Positions 10,798-21,800 of a stretch of DNA of 64,000 nucleotides are shown here, one piece after another. The notes under the pieces are model-generated. The model was given only the letters and a program-made list of their open reading frames with translations, had not been told where the DNA came from and made no database searches. Position 1 is the first letter of the stretch. The number at the start of each line of letters is the position of its first letter. Both the position numbers and the translations under genes were made by a program. The DNA comes from Ophioderma brevispina (taxonomy: Eukaryota > Echinodermata > Ophiuroidea > Amphilepidida > Ophiodermatidae): positions 124,001 through 188,000 of the forward strand of contig JAMKCH010019724.1 of the NCBI GenBank assembly GCA_023653785.1, in the 5' to 3' direction.

Positions 10798-11600
10798 AAT
10801 CTGCCCTTTTTTTGTCTGCTCACTGGGAAAATTTCACCTCCAACCAGGAAAATCTGCCTCAAAATCACCTCCAACCGGGGAAATCTGCCTCATAACCGGG
10901 AATTTGCCCCCTCTGACAAGTGTCCCCTGTTACGCCCTTGACAATAATTATTATATGTGTTCCGCGTTTGGTTCTGTGTGCATTCGAAATCCAGAGAGTA
11001 ATTTTTTCAGACAACATCAAATGTTCAAGGTTTTGTTTTCCTTATCGAAGTTAATTTGATGGCATTTTCATTAGTATAGATCGTGAGTCTGAAATAGAAA
11101 AATGGAGTCACCGACTTCGTTTTGAGGCTGTAATGGGTTCAAATGAATATTATCGGAATACCATTTTAGAAAAGTATGAACTTTCATTTCTTTTTGTTTA
11201 AAGCAATAATGGCACATTTTTGAAGAGTGCCTCCAAAACAAAACCAAAGACAAAACAAAAAATAAACAATCAGTGGACCGCACTACAAAATATCACGATT
11301 AGGCCAAGACTAATTACATAATAAAGCTTCAAACCTTCAACTACATACATGTAGTACCAAGCTGAAATTTTCAGGAAAGGAGCTAATGAGCCTGCTATAA
11401 GCATATTAAATGCCCCTCCAAAAAGGAGTGCAAGCGTATTATATTTTCTACCTATAAAAGAAAATCACTTGCTCTGTATGCTATAGATATACTTTTTGTT
11501 CACGTACAAGAGACTCGGAGTATTCTGAAAGTTTACCCCCCCCCCAGCATGACTTTGAGACTTTGAATCACTGTTAACAAACCATAAATCGTAGATCGTA

Positions 11601-11790
11601 GGAGAGCGTGGCCCATTGGTTAGGGTAGCCTTTGGTGCAGGAGGTCCCCGATTCTATTCCCTGTGGGGTTACTTGCCGAGATTTAATCGAGTTCTTAATT
11701 CTGGTTCTAAGCCGTATACGATATATTGATTAAATTAGAATTCAGTTTCGAAAAAAGAGTAACGTGATTTAACCCTGACTGTCCCAATTA
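11601..11790 (+). mobile_element. tRNA-derived SINE (family S1), decayed copy
   Basis: It begins GGAGAGCGTGGCCCATTGGT with an A-box-like TGGCCCATTGGTTAGGGT, and carries a degraded B box (CCCCGATTCTATTCCC) and the following GTGGGGTTACTTGC. It matches the head of the better preserved minus-strand copy at 63.34-63.84 kb, including a TATTGATTAAAT segment. It lies in the A-B spacer. Confidence 0.65.
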
Positions 11791-12816
11791 CGTCCCAGTG
11801 AATGGGCCCCAGTGGAAATAAGCTTCATGAAGAGGCTTTCTTGGGCTATCCAGGACATTGTCCGAATAAATCAAAGATAGGGCAAACTGTTAATCCTTGT
11901 GGCAGGACAAGGGCGTTACATTGATCACAAATAGAATTATTAGAATCTGACCCCTGTACAATCCATACCATTATTCCTGAATTAGAACAAGTTGATTTTC
12001 AGGGACTTTTGATATGTTATTCTCATACTCTTTAGCATCTTTTCCAGAATTCTCGTGCAAAGACTGTTGCCTGGCTTAAAGAGGACGCATATGGGCCTCA
12101 TAATTTGAATTACTTAAGATGCAACTCCTCCCATTACGTAAGGACAATATTGTCTTGATATGATTTATTTGCAGTGTCCTTTGTTTAACTTTGAAGATTG
12201 GTATTCTGAAGAGTGTTACCGGGCGGGTCGTGACTCCGTCAATTTTGTCGGTATAAATCATCCCATAAAATGATGGAGACGTGTCGTTGGAACGAACTGG
12301 AATAATATCAAGTATTGACTTAAGATTCGTCTTCTGATTAATGTATCATAATCTCAAGTCTCCACTTGAAGAAATTAAGAGAAAAGACACTAGTGAAGGG
12401 TGGCAACATCATAAGACACCGTTTCTTCGTTATCAGTAACTTCGTAAGTAACTTTATTTACGAAGCCTTGGCTATTATTGATGTAGTGTGGGTTTGACCC
12501 ACTTGGAGGGAAATGAACTTAGTATAAAAATGATTCTGCCTTTTTTTAAGTCTGAGGTCCTACACTAGACATGATGAGTCTGAGATTAACTCCATTCGAC
12601 AACTGAGGTACCTGTGCACCTATTCTGAGGAAGGCCTACGGCCTACGGGCCATCCGTCGTCCGTGGATTAAGTCTGTATTTGGCGATCACTATTTCCGTA
12701 ATGTTTACATTTCGTAACATATGTTACCGCTTCTGTTTTTCTCACTGATGGTTAAAAGTTATGTTGCCATTTATACGTTGAGCGCATAGCACCACTGCGG
12801 AGAGTGTTCACCGCTA

Positions 12817-12892
12817 ATGCAAAATATGACGATTCTTCGTTGCTTCGTAGTTTTTGTTGCTGTAGGCCTAGCTGGTGTTTGTCTCGGTCAAC
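12817..12892 (+). CDS. Gene B exon 1: signal peptide
   Basis: The ATG at 12817 opens [18 protein letters not shown]..., a short polar start followed by a hydrophobic core and ending ...VCLGQ. The exon has 76 coding bases, leaves phase 1 and is followed by donor GTGAGT at 12893. A second in-frame ATG (12826) is an alternative start that keeps the signal peptide. No TATA box is obvious upstream. Confidence 0.82.
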
Positions 12893-15800
12893 GTGAGTTT
12901 CATACTTTTTTCCATAAAATTTTACCTTAGTTGTGTTTGCATATTTACCGGATTATTTGTGTTGTGTGTATGCCTGTTGATGTGTGCGTGCGAATGCACA
13001 CGCGCGCGAGTGTGGCTATGTGAGTCCGTTTGTGTGTGTCATATGTGTGTGTGAGTCTGTGTGTGTATGTGTGTGCATGTACGACGTGTGTGTATGGTGT
13101 ATATGCGAATTCCAATGGCGATATCAATATTTTTTTTGGGTATTTGACCGTAATAAAAAAAATCTCCTAACAAGATTTGATATGCATGTCCGAAAAAAAC
13201 AATTTCGTATCATCTATACTTCAAGAACGTAAAACAGGGGTTCTCAATTTATTAGCTGAAGGGCCAGAGAATCCTGAACATATTTGAAAGTTCCCTACTT
13301 GGGGGCCAAATACACCTGAAATTCTTATGTTTCCCTTTATATTGAGAGCAAGTTGAGGGCCAAAAATCAACGGTTGGCGGGTCGGATTTGGCCCGCGGGC
13401 TGCCTATTGAGAACCCCTGACGTAAAAGGAACCTCGTCCTCTGCTGTAGAGGCAATAACCGAATGAAATACGTCCGCGGACAAAAGAAAACCTTCCGAGC
13501 ACTATTGTTCAAAAGAATTCATTTTGGGTTAGATCCAAATCTATCGGAACTTCGGAAGTATATCATACAAGTACACTCATTTCTTTCACACTGTGAATTC
13601 ACATGTCCAGTAAATGCGCCATAATGTAATTTCACCAATATATTGCATTTGAGAGATGACTAGTTGAGGATTTAACAAGTTTTTTTGCTTTAACTGAGCA
13701 AAGCATTCACAACAATGCATTCAGAACATCTCTTTTCTGCAACACAGCTGCAGAATATTGGTTTGATCAGGCTAAGCTGACTCTTCAAAATGCACTGAAA
13801 CTGGAGAAACTCAATCAAAACGTGGCAAGAAATCTCGTAATCTTTCTTGGAGATGGAATGAGTTTACCCACCGGTACCGCAGCTCGCATTCTGAAGGGAC
13901 AACAAAACGCACAACCTGGTGAAGAAGGTTATCTATCTTGGGAAACTTTCCACATTTTGGACTGTCTAAGGTGAGTATTTAAAAGTGTGATCGTCTGCTA
14001 TGCTTCACCCATTGTACCATTGGTATGTTACGAACTTTCCCTATAAACCCCATATTTAGACCACATTCAAATAAAACGAAAGGTCCGTGCAGACAGAAAA
14101 GCGACCTAGTGTAATCATTTCTACTGAATATCCCTTTAATAACCCATTAACTAACAAGGTGGCGGACAGACAGCCACTCTGTACACGGCCAATTTCTTCA
14201 TGGTAGTTACCACACAGCTACCACCGACCACTCGCCGGCCAGGATTCCGTGTACACACAGCGGATGTCTCTCCCGTCGTGCAGTAGCTACGTGGTTACAC
14301 CGGCTCTCAGCGCGCGCGGTATTTCTCATGGCCAATTTTGTTTTTTAGATATTTTTGGCATATATTTGCATTTTTTAATACTTGTGTGGGAATACGGGGT
14401 TTTTGATGATGCCCGATTTGAATTTCGTAATGATTTTCCTAAAAAACCTTCAAAAAATGCTAAACAGAGAACAAGTGTATAGCGCCCTCATTTAATGAAA
14501 TTTTCGTGGTAACCGCGGTGTAGCTACGTGGTAGCTGCGTGTCTACTCCGGTACTGTCTACACCACATCCACCTTCTCTCCACCTAGTGGAAAACTACAG
14601 GGTAGCATTTGGGGTAGGTACAGCAGAGAAGCCACATCACTGTATACCTAATAACTGTGTACTTTGTAAGCCCTATCTTGCAGCTACTGCCTCGCAATTA
14701 GTCCAGTGTGTACTGTGCAGTAGCTGCCGCGGTAGACATGGTGTAGCTGCCGTATAGGCTACCACGTGAGTAAGAAAATGGCCGTGTAGTCCTCTGACAA
14801 TAGGGCATTGCTGAAAGTTTGGAATTAATCTACGACTGGACTAACTGATATGCAAAACGTTTGATTTTAATATACACAAAATCAGTACATAATAGCGAGG
14901 TTGCGGAAACCCATAAACGTCTTATGCGAACGCCTATTCTTACGCCTGTTTATTGAAGATCTTGTCACAGCAGGGTGATTTTGAAGACAGTTGTTCAAAT
15001 AGGCGTTTGCGTTAGACGTTTATGGGTTTCCGCAACCTCGCCAGTATGTTTACCAACTCGCCAAATGTTACGACCATTTTTTTCACAATAACCTCTTTAC
15101 AAAACAGACGTATAATACAGATGCACAAGTTCCCGATTCAGCTGGCACAGCGACGGCTTTTCTCTGTGGTACCAAAACAGATTATGGCATTGTCGGTTTG
15201 GATGCAGATGCCAATTATGGAGTTGTTCCAGTGCTGCAGGCAACGAAGTGGATTCTATCTTGAAGCTGGGAAGAGATGCAGGTATTAGTTACAACAATAT
15301 CATTTCTGTTTATTTAAACAGTACCAACAACAGTATAAGCCACAACTGCGGCAACGCAGTCATGTTACCAACATCCTGTAGCTTCCAAAGCCATGCTTTT
15401 GATCAATGCTGGTATCTACGAGAATGGGTTAAAAGTTTGTTCTGAAACTGAAAACTAATTCAAGAGTAAATAGAAAGTGAAAAGGGTAATGCAAGTGGAA
15501 TTTTAATTGTGTGCAATTGTGGACGAAGAAAACATTATACATATACAACAACATTATCTCTGTTAGTTTATTTAAAAGTACCAACAACAGTAGAAGTGGC
15601 AACTACCGCAACGCAGACATGTTACCAAAATCCTGTAACTTTCTGGAAAGCCATGCTTTTGATCAATGTTGGTATCTATGAGAGTGGGTTAAAAATTTGT
15701 TCATAGAAAGTGAAACTGGTAATGAAGTGGATTTCTTATTGCGTGCAATTGTGGGCGAAAACAATGAAAAAACAGGCAGTGGCATAGGTAGGATATGCCG

Positions 15801-18800
15801 GGGATGATACGTGCCATGGGTGCCACCTGAAGAAGGTGCCACTTGAGCCGTTTTTATTAAAATCAGACAAGCCATCCTCGGATATTTGTATGATCTGATT
15901 ACCATCAGTGAAAAGCTCCAAGACAGCCAGAAGGACAGGGGCACAATTTCAATGCTTGTCATGGGCGTAATTTTCCGTAGCTACGCCACTATTTTCCGTA
16001 GCTATGCCACTTGGTTGTAGTGGCGTGCCACTTGGTTGTAGTAGCTACGCCACTACAACCAAGCTGGTTTCTGTTTCCTTTTGTTTTAGAGCGTGAAAAC
16101 TAGTGTCGATATATGTTTAAGCAGACATTGGATTTTACGAATATCTCCCCTTTTTGTTAGTTTCAGCAAGTTTTCTTTCGTTTAAATGGTTTCAGGAAAG
16201 TCTGTTGGTATCGTAACAACAGCCCGCATGACTCACGCTACACCTAGTTGTGCTTATGCTCATTCACCTGCCAGAGGCTGGGAGTCAGACTGGGATGTAT
16301 GGCCTCCAGAGGAGCGAGCTTGCAAGGATATTGCTCTGCAGTTCCTTGAAAATGTCGACATTCAGGTAGTGGTTTTTTCCTTGCTTTGTTTATTATTTCC
16401 ATCATAGGTGAATCATGAAATAATATTCTGAATTTCTGCTGTTTAATAACACGAATGCTATCAATAATGTTTTTTAAGGTTGCACTGGGAGGCGGGCGCG
16501 AAAAATTCATGAGAGACGACCAGTATGATCCAGAATTTGGTAGTCCAGGAGAACGGGAAGACGGTAGGGATCTCATTCAAGAATGGGTCGATGCCAAATC
16601 AAAACTAGGTACAGCCAAATACGTGTGGGAAAAATCGGCCTTTGATGCCATTGACGCAGCGAATGTCGACTACCTTCTTGGCAAGTATATCTGAAATTAA
16701 TATGACTTTCTTTTATGTTTTAACACTTGAGTCGGTTTCCATCACTGTAGTTAATTATATGATGAGCTAAATTGACTTTTAATTATTCTCTCGACTTTAA
16801 CAATCATATTTCCATTCCCTTCTCTGCGCCCATCTCCTTACATCACAAACTACTGCCATTGTTTCTATTTAAACAACTGGATCTGGATCTTGATCTGGAT
16901 TATGTATAGCTCCAACAAAGCAAATTCCTGCATCACGTAGAGTTTGTTAAGAAAGCCCAGTTTTTAGAAGCTGGTACTCCGGTTTGTACTCCAGAAACCG
17001 GAGTACAGGAATAAAACCTGCCAGCTTGGACTAGAAACCAAATGCACGTAAAGCCTCTGACACGATCCGGGGATCGAACCTGGGACCTCAGTAGTGTAAA
17101 GTAGGAAAGAACCGCTACGCTAACCCGCTCCTCTTAGAAAAAAAGGTGCGATAGAGGTTCTAAACTTGTCCTCTATATGGAACCCTGTAAGGTTCTTCAA
17201 CGAACAAATAGTTCTTTAACTGCTCTATAGCACCTCTTATGGTGTTGTTAGTAACCTTTTTGGATTCTCATATTTTTAAGAACCATTTTATAGGGTTCCA
17301 TTCTTGAAGGTTCCATATAGAGGACAAAAAGGTTCTAAGCCGTATTTTTTCTTAGAGTGTAACTGCTATTATTAATGGAGCTATATTATGGCTTCGTCTT
17401 TTATTTCTTATGCTTCCAAAAATTTGCCCAAGCAACTTGCCACCAGTTTTTTTTGTCATAATCGCCATTATCAATAATTATCTCCTGTATTTTAATTCTT
17501 GTCATAACAAAACTATGTAATCCTGCAATTTTTTTCTTCAAAGTTTCATAATTATCCGTTTCACTTCTTAATTCTCCAGGTTTATTTTCTGATTCTCACA
17601 TGGAGTACCACACTCATCCCGATGTTGCTGGTGAGCCGACGCTTGCGGAGATGACACAGAAAGCCATTGAGATCTTGCAAAAGAACCCAAGTGGATTTGT
17701 TCTACTCGTTGAGGGTGAGATCAAAGTGTATTTTAGCGCAATTTTATTTTGGTCATGCTTTAGATATTTTGTGGTTTTCTTCTCAGAATAAATTTTAAAG
17801 AAGAGTAAAAAAGGTCGTGCTTTAGATATTTTCTTTTCTTCTCATAAGGAATTTTAATTTTAAAAAAGGGTAAAAATGCAATTGCAATTAGAAAATCCCT
17901 ACATGTCACATTGTTTTTCCCATTTTCTTCTAAGACAAACTTGTTCAAGGTACAAGGAACATTGTTCAAGGAACGTTAAAACTGTTTCGTCTATACACTG
18001 TAAAAATTATTTTACTCATGTTGAGTAAAAATGTCACAGCTCTTAATGTTGAGTAAAATCTTAGTCAAAGTTGAGTAACCTTTACACAAAGCTGAGTAAA
18101 TCTTACCCAACATTGGGTAAAATATACTCAGCTTTGTGTAAAGGTTACTCAACTTTGACTAAGTTTTTACTCAACATTAAGAGTTGTGACTTGCACTTGT
18201 TTTACTCAACATTTTTTGGAGTGTACAGTTTGGTGTGTAAGAACATATATCGCACGGGTTTCCAAATGGTTTCTCAGTGTAGACCATGTCACCCCAATGT
18301 TTGCAAACACGAATTAACACCTGGTCTGGTAAGGGTCATTCTTCGGTCACGTCTGTGACCTAAAACGGGCGAATTTTTGCTTTCAAGCTGGTGCTGTTTT
18401 GTCAACGTGCCCGGTCTGTTGTTCCTTTTGACATTATTGGCGACCTTGAGTCCAAGCATGACCAGAGATGGGTTTCCCACTTTCGTTGGATTGGTTGTTT
18501 TGTCCTGGGGGAAGGTAAAAGTTCGGTCACGTGTGTGACGTTCAGAACGTCACACACGTGACCGAACTTTATTTGTTTCCCATAACAGGGTGACCAATCT
18601 AGCGGGGGTGGAAGCATTGTTTTGGTTGGGTTTGAGCTCAAGCTTGTTAGGAGTGGTAATTAACAAATCGGTTGCGTTGACGGGACAGCATTGGATTGAA
18701 AATGGAAATTTGCCCGTTTGGGGTCACAAACGTGACCGAAAAAATGCCGTAAGACAGCGTGAGCACTGCACTCTTCAATGTCTTACTTGGATTTAGCGCC

Positions 18801-21800
18801 AGTTTTAAAAGCACGGTCCCAGCAGCGATAGGCAATTGCATAAATTTTGTTCTTCCCATTGACGTAGGTGGTGACATGGTCTATATTTTGTATCTCATCT
18901 ACTCACCTAAAATATACAAGCCATACACATTGCACATTCTTTAAAAAAACATTCACTTATTCTTTATTGTCAAATAATACTATTATCAATATCAATACAG
19001 CTGGTCGTATTGACCATGGTCACCACGGTTGCAGGGCCACACGTGCTTTGACGGACACTCTAGCTTTAGATGAAGCCGTGACTGTGGCCAAATCACTGAC
19101 CAATAGCCAGGAAACACTGACCGTCGTTACAGCTGACCATAGCCATACAATGTCTATCGTTGGCTATCCTTCCAGAGGAAACCCAATACTTGGTAAGATG
19201 AATTGACTTTTTCCTTTTCCCTTGTTCTCCACAATGAACTACGAAGATAGGCAAATACGGTCATACGCGTCACCTTCTTTTTCAGACCCGCAACAATTAT
19301 GAAGTCAGATGACGTGCCGTAGAAGTAGCCAAATGAACGTTTTAAATAGGATTTTATTATACATTTGTTGATCTTAAGATAAATCACTTTTCTTACTTCT
19401 AATTTAATACAGAGCAGTCTACGTTCAATTTAAAAATACTTTAAGTTGTTGAAGTAGCTGCATCGACACGTTGCATTTTATGATCCAATTACCTCTTATT
19501 TTGGTCCAGGACTACACTGCAAAAATTAAGGGCTAAAGTTTTGCAGTGAACGTGAAAGTGTAGGGAGTATTAATTTAATGACACTAAAACACGGGTCACG
19601 GACACTTAGCATGACAGCTCGCCGGGACCGCAATATCCCCCGGCAATATCCATATTGTTTTGTTATTTATATCAGGTAATGCACTGCTCAATTGCATTAT
19701 CCGTCATAAACCGTGTATATAGTACTCGGCTCAGTCCTCCTTTTGTTAAAGTTGGTCTTCTGCCCATAATTAGTTGCTTGGAAAGGGATCTCAATTTTCT
19801 CCTTAGAAAAAAACTTGTTCCTTTCCCTTTTCGTCAGACTCATAAAAGCGGACTAAAGCAACAACAACAACAAAGTTTTGTGTTTCTTGATATTTCTCTT
19901 GTTTGTAACCAGGCTTGTTGACAATGAGGGTGTTATTGATAAGGGTACCGATCGGCTTCCTTTCACCACTCTTATTTACGCCAATGGACCGGGAGCCGAA
20001 GAAACGATGCTATCGTATCAAGCCACCTGCGAACTTCCCGAGGTTACAAATGAGAATCTGGTAAGACCATAATGCAAACACACTGTAAAAAATTACAGTG
20101 CAATTTACAGGAAAAAGCTGGAAAATACTGTAAAAACTTACAGTATTTGGCTGTAATTAGGAAATACAGGAAAATACTGTAAATTTGATGTCCAATTTTC
20201 CAGGCCTATAATGAATAAATATGAAAGTGAAGACTTCATTCGGAATTTAATGAGTAACAACATCATTATACACTACTATGATTTTTTTCAATTATACCAT
20301 TAAGTACTAAAATATACAGGGGAAAAATACTGTAAATTTTACAGGAAAATACTGGCAGCAATTCTGCCAATAAAACCCCGTAAAAATATAGCTTTTACAG
20401 GTTTTCATTCATATTTACTGTATATTTTACAGTTTGATGTGTAAATTTTACAGTATATGCACTGTAAAAATTGTGGATAGGCCTACTAAGTTAGGGTGTT
20501 CGTCAATGTTTTTTTATTCTCCACACATTCACAATCTCTGTAATAACTCACCAAATATATATGTTTTTAAGCGTTTTGATTAAGTTAATTTTTACAGTAT
20601 ACTGTAAATTTTACGGTAATTTGTTGGCAGAATTGCTGCCAGGATTTTACTGTAAAATTTACAGTATTTTTTTACAGTGCAGGAGCCCAGAGAGTTTATT
20701 CAGCTGAAAAGATAAAAAAGGGGTTTGATGATCAGATTATCTTAGTATAGGGGCATAACGAGACCATCGCATCAAACCCTTGTACTTTTCAACTGACAAT
20801 AAATCTGTCTGGCTCCTGGTCTAGAGCTGCACCCAAACTCTCCGGCAACTTATATGTCACTCCGGTAATCCGGGAACTCATGTACAGCGGCATGATATGG
20901 AAAAATGTAAACAAACACCGGTAGCCACTATTTCAGGCAGCAGAAAACGATTGTTTTGCACTTGCAAATTGACTGAAAAACTGCAGGGTGTAACAAATAA
21001 ACCTATTTCAGTTGACATTATGACCATAATGTATCACAAAATGTACCAAAATTGAAGGACTATCTACTATCCGCGCATGTTCACTTCGTGATACGGTTTG
21101 TTTTCAACGAGAGGACGTCATCTCGGAGTGACCTATAAGGCAAAAGACAACACAAAATAAAGAAGGACAACATTCGTTTGCTCTTCAGATCATTTTTTAA
21201 AATCGGTTGGTCTTTTTATTATCTTTGTTTTCAATTATTGACCAAAATCCACCCCAAATGAAAACTTTTTGAGCGCAGTGAAAAGCAAACGAACTTCTTC
21301 ATTGTTTGCTCCTATTGCGGAGTATTATTTAAAGAACATTTTTATGAATTACAAGGTTCTTTGAAGAATCCTCTCAGATTGATGAAGAATCGAGCCCTCT
21401 CTCCCCATCTGTTGTGGAGAGAGAGGTTATAAGTCTTTTGAATTATGGGTGTTTGTCGCGCGCTACCGAAGAAACACAAGCTGTCACACTAAAACAGATA
21501 CGTAGTTCCCCTCGTTATTGTGTCCCTGGGAGTTCAATCCAAAAAAAAAAAAAAAAAAAATTTAAAATTACGGAACCAAAAAAAAAATTCCGGAAATATT
21601 GCTGCCAGAAATTTTTGAAATATTTCCGTAAATTAACATTTTTAGCTATTTTTTATGTTTTTTGTTTTTTATTTTTATTGTTTTCTAAAACAGATTTTTC
21701 CGTAAATTTACGGAAAATCTGTTTTCTTAATTTACGGAAATTTTTAACAGTGTATAAGGCAAAAGACAACACAAAATAAAGAAGGACAACATTCGTTTGC

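Noticed and set aside
12945..13232. Val/Cys-rich and Thr/His-rich frames on both strands
   Set aside because: They are translations of the TG microsatellite in gene B intron 1.
16995..17125. Possible tRNA genes at the A/B-box sequences (also 11601, 24003, 51473, 63836)
   Set aside because: The acceptor stems do not close and each continues into a SINE body and tail, so they are tRNA-derived SINEs.
21414..21779. Lys/Phe-rich 121-codon frame
   Set aside because: It crosses the end of the 410-base repeat, an A run and a foldback insert; the composition is that of AT-rich repeats.
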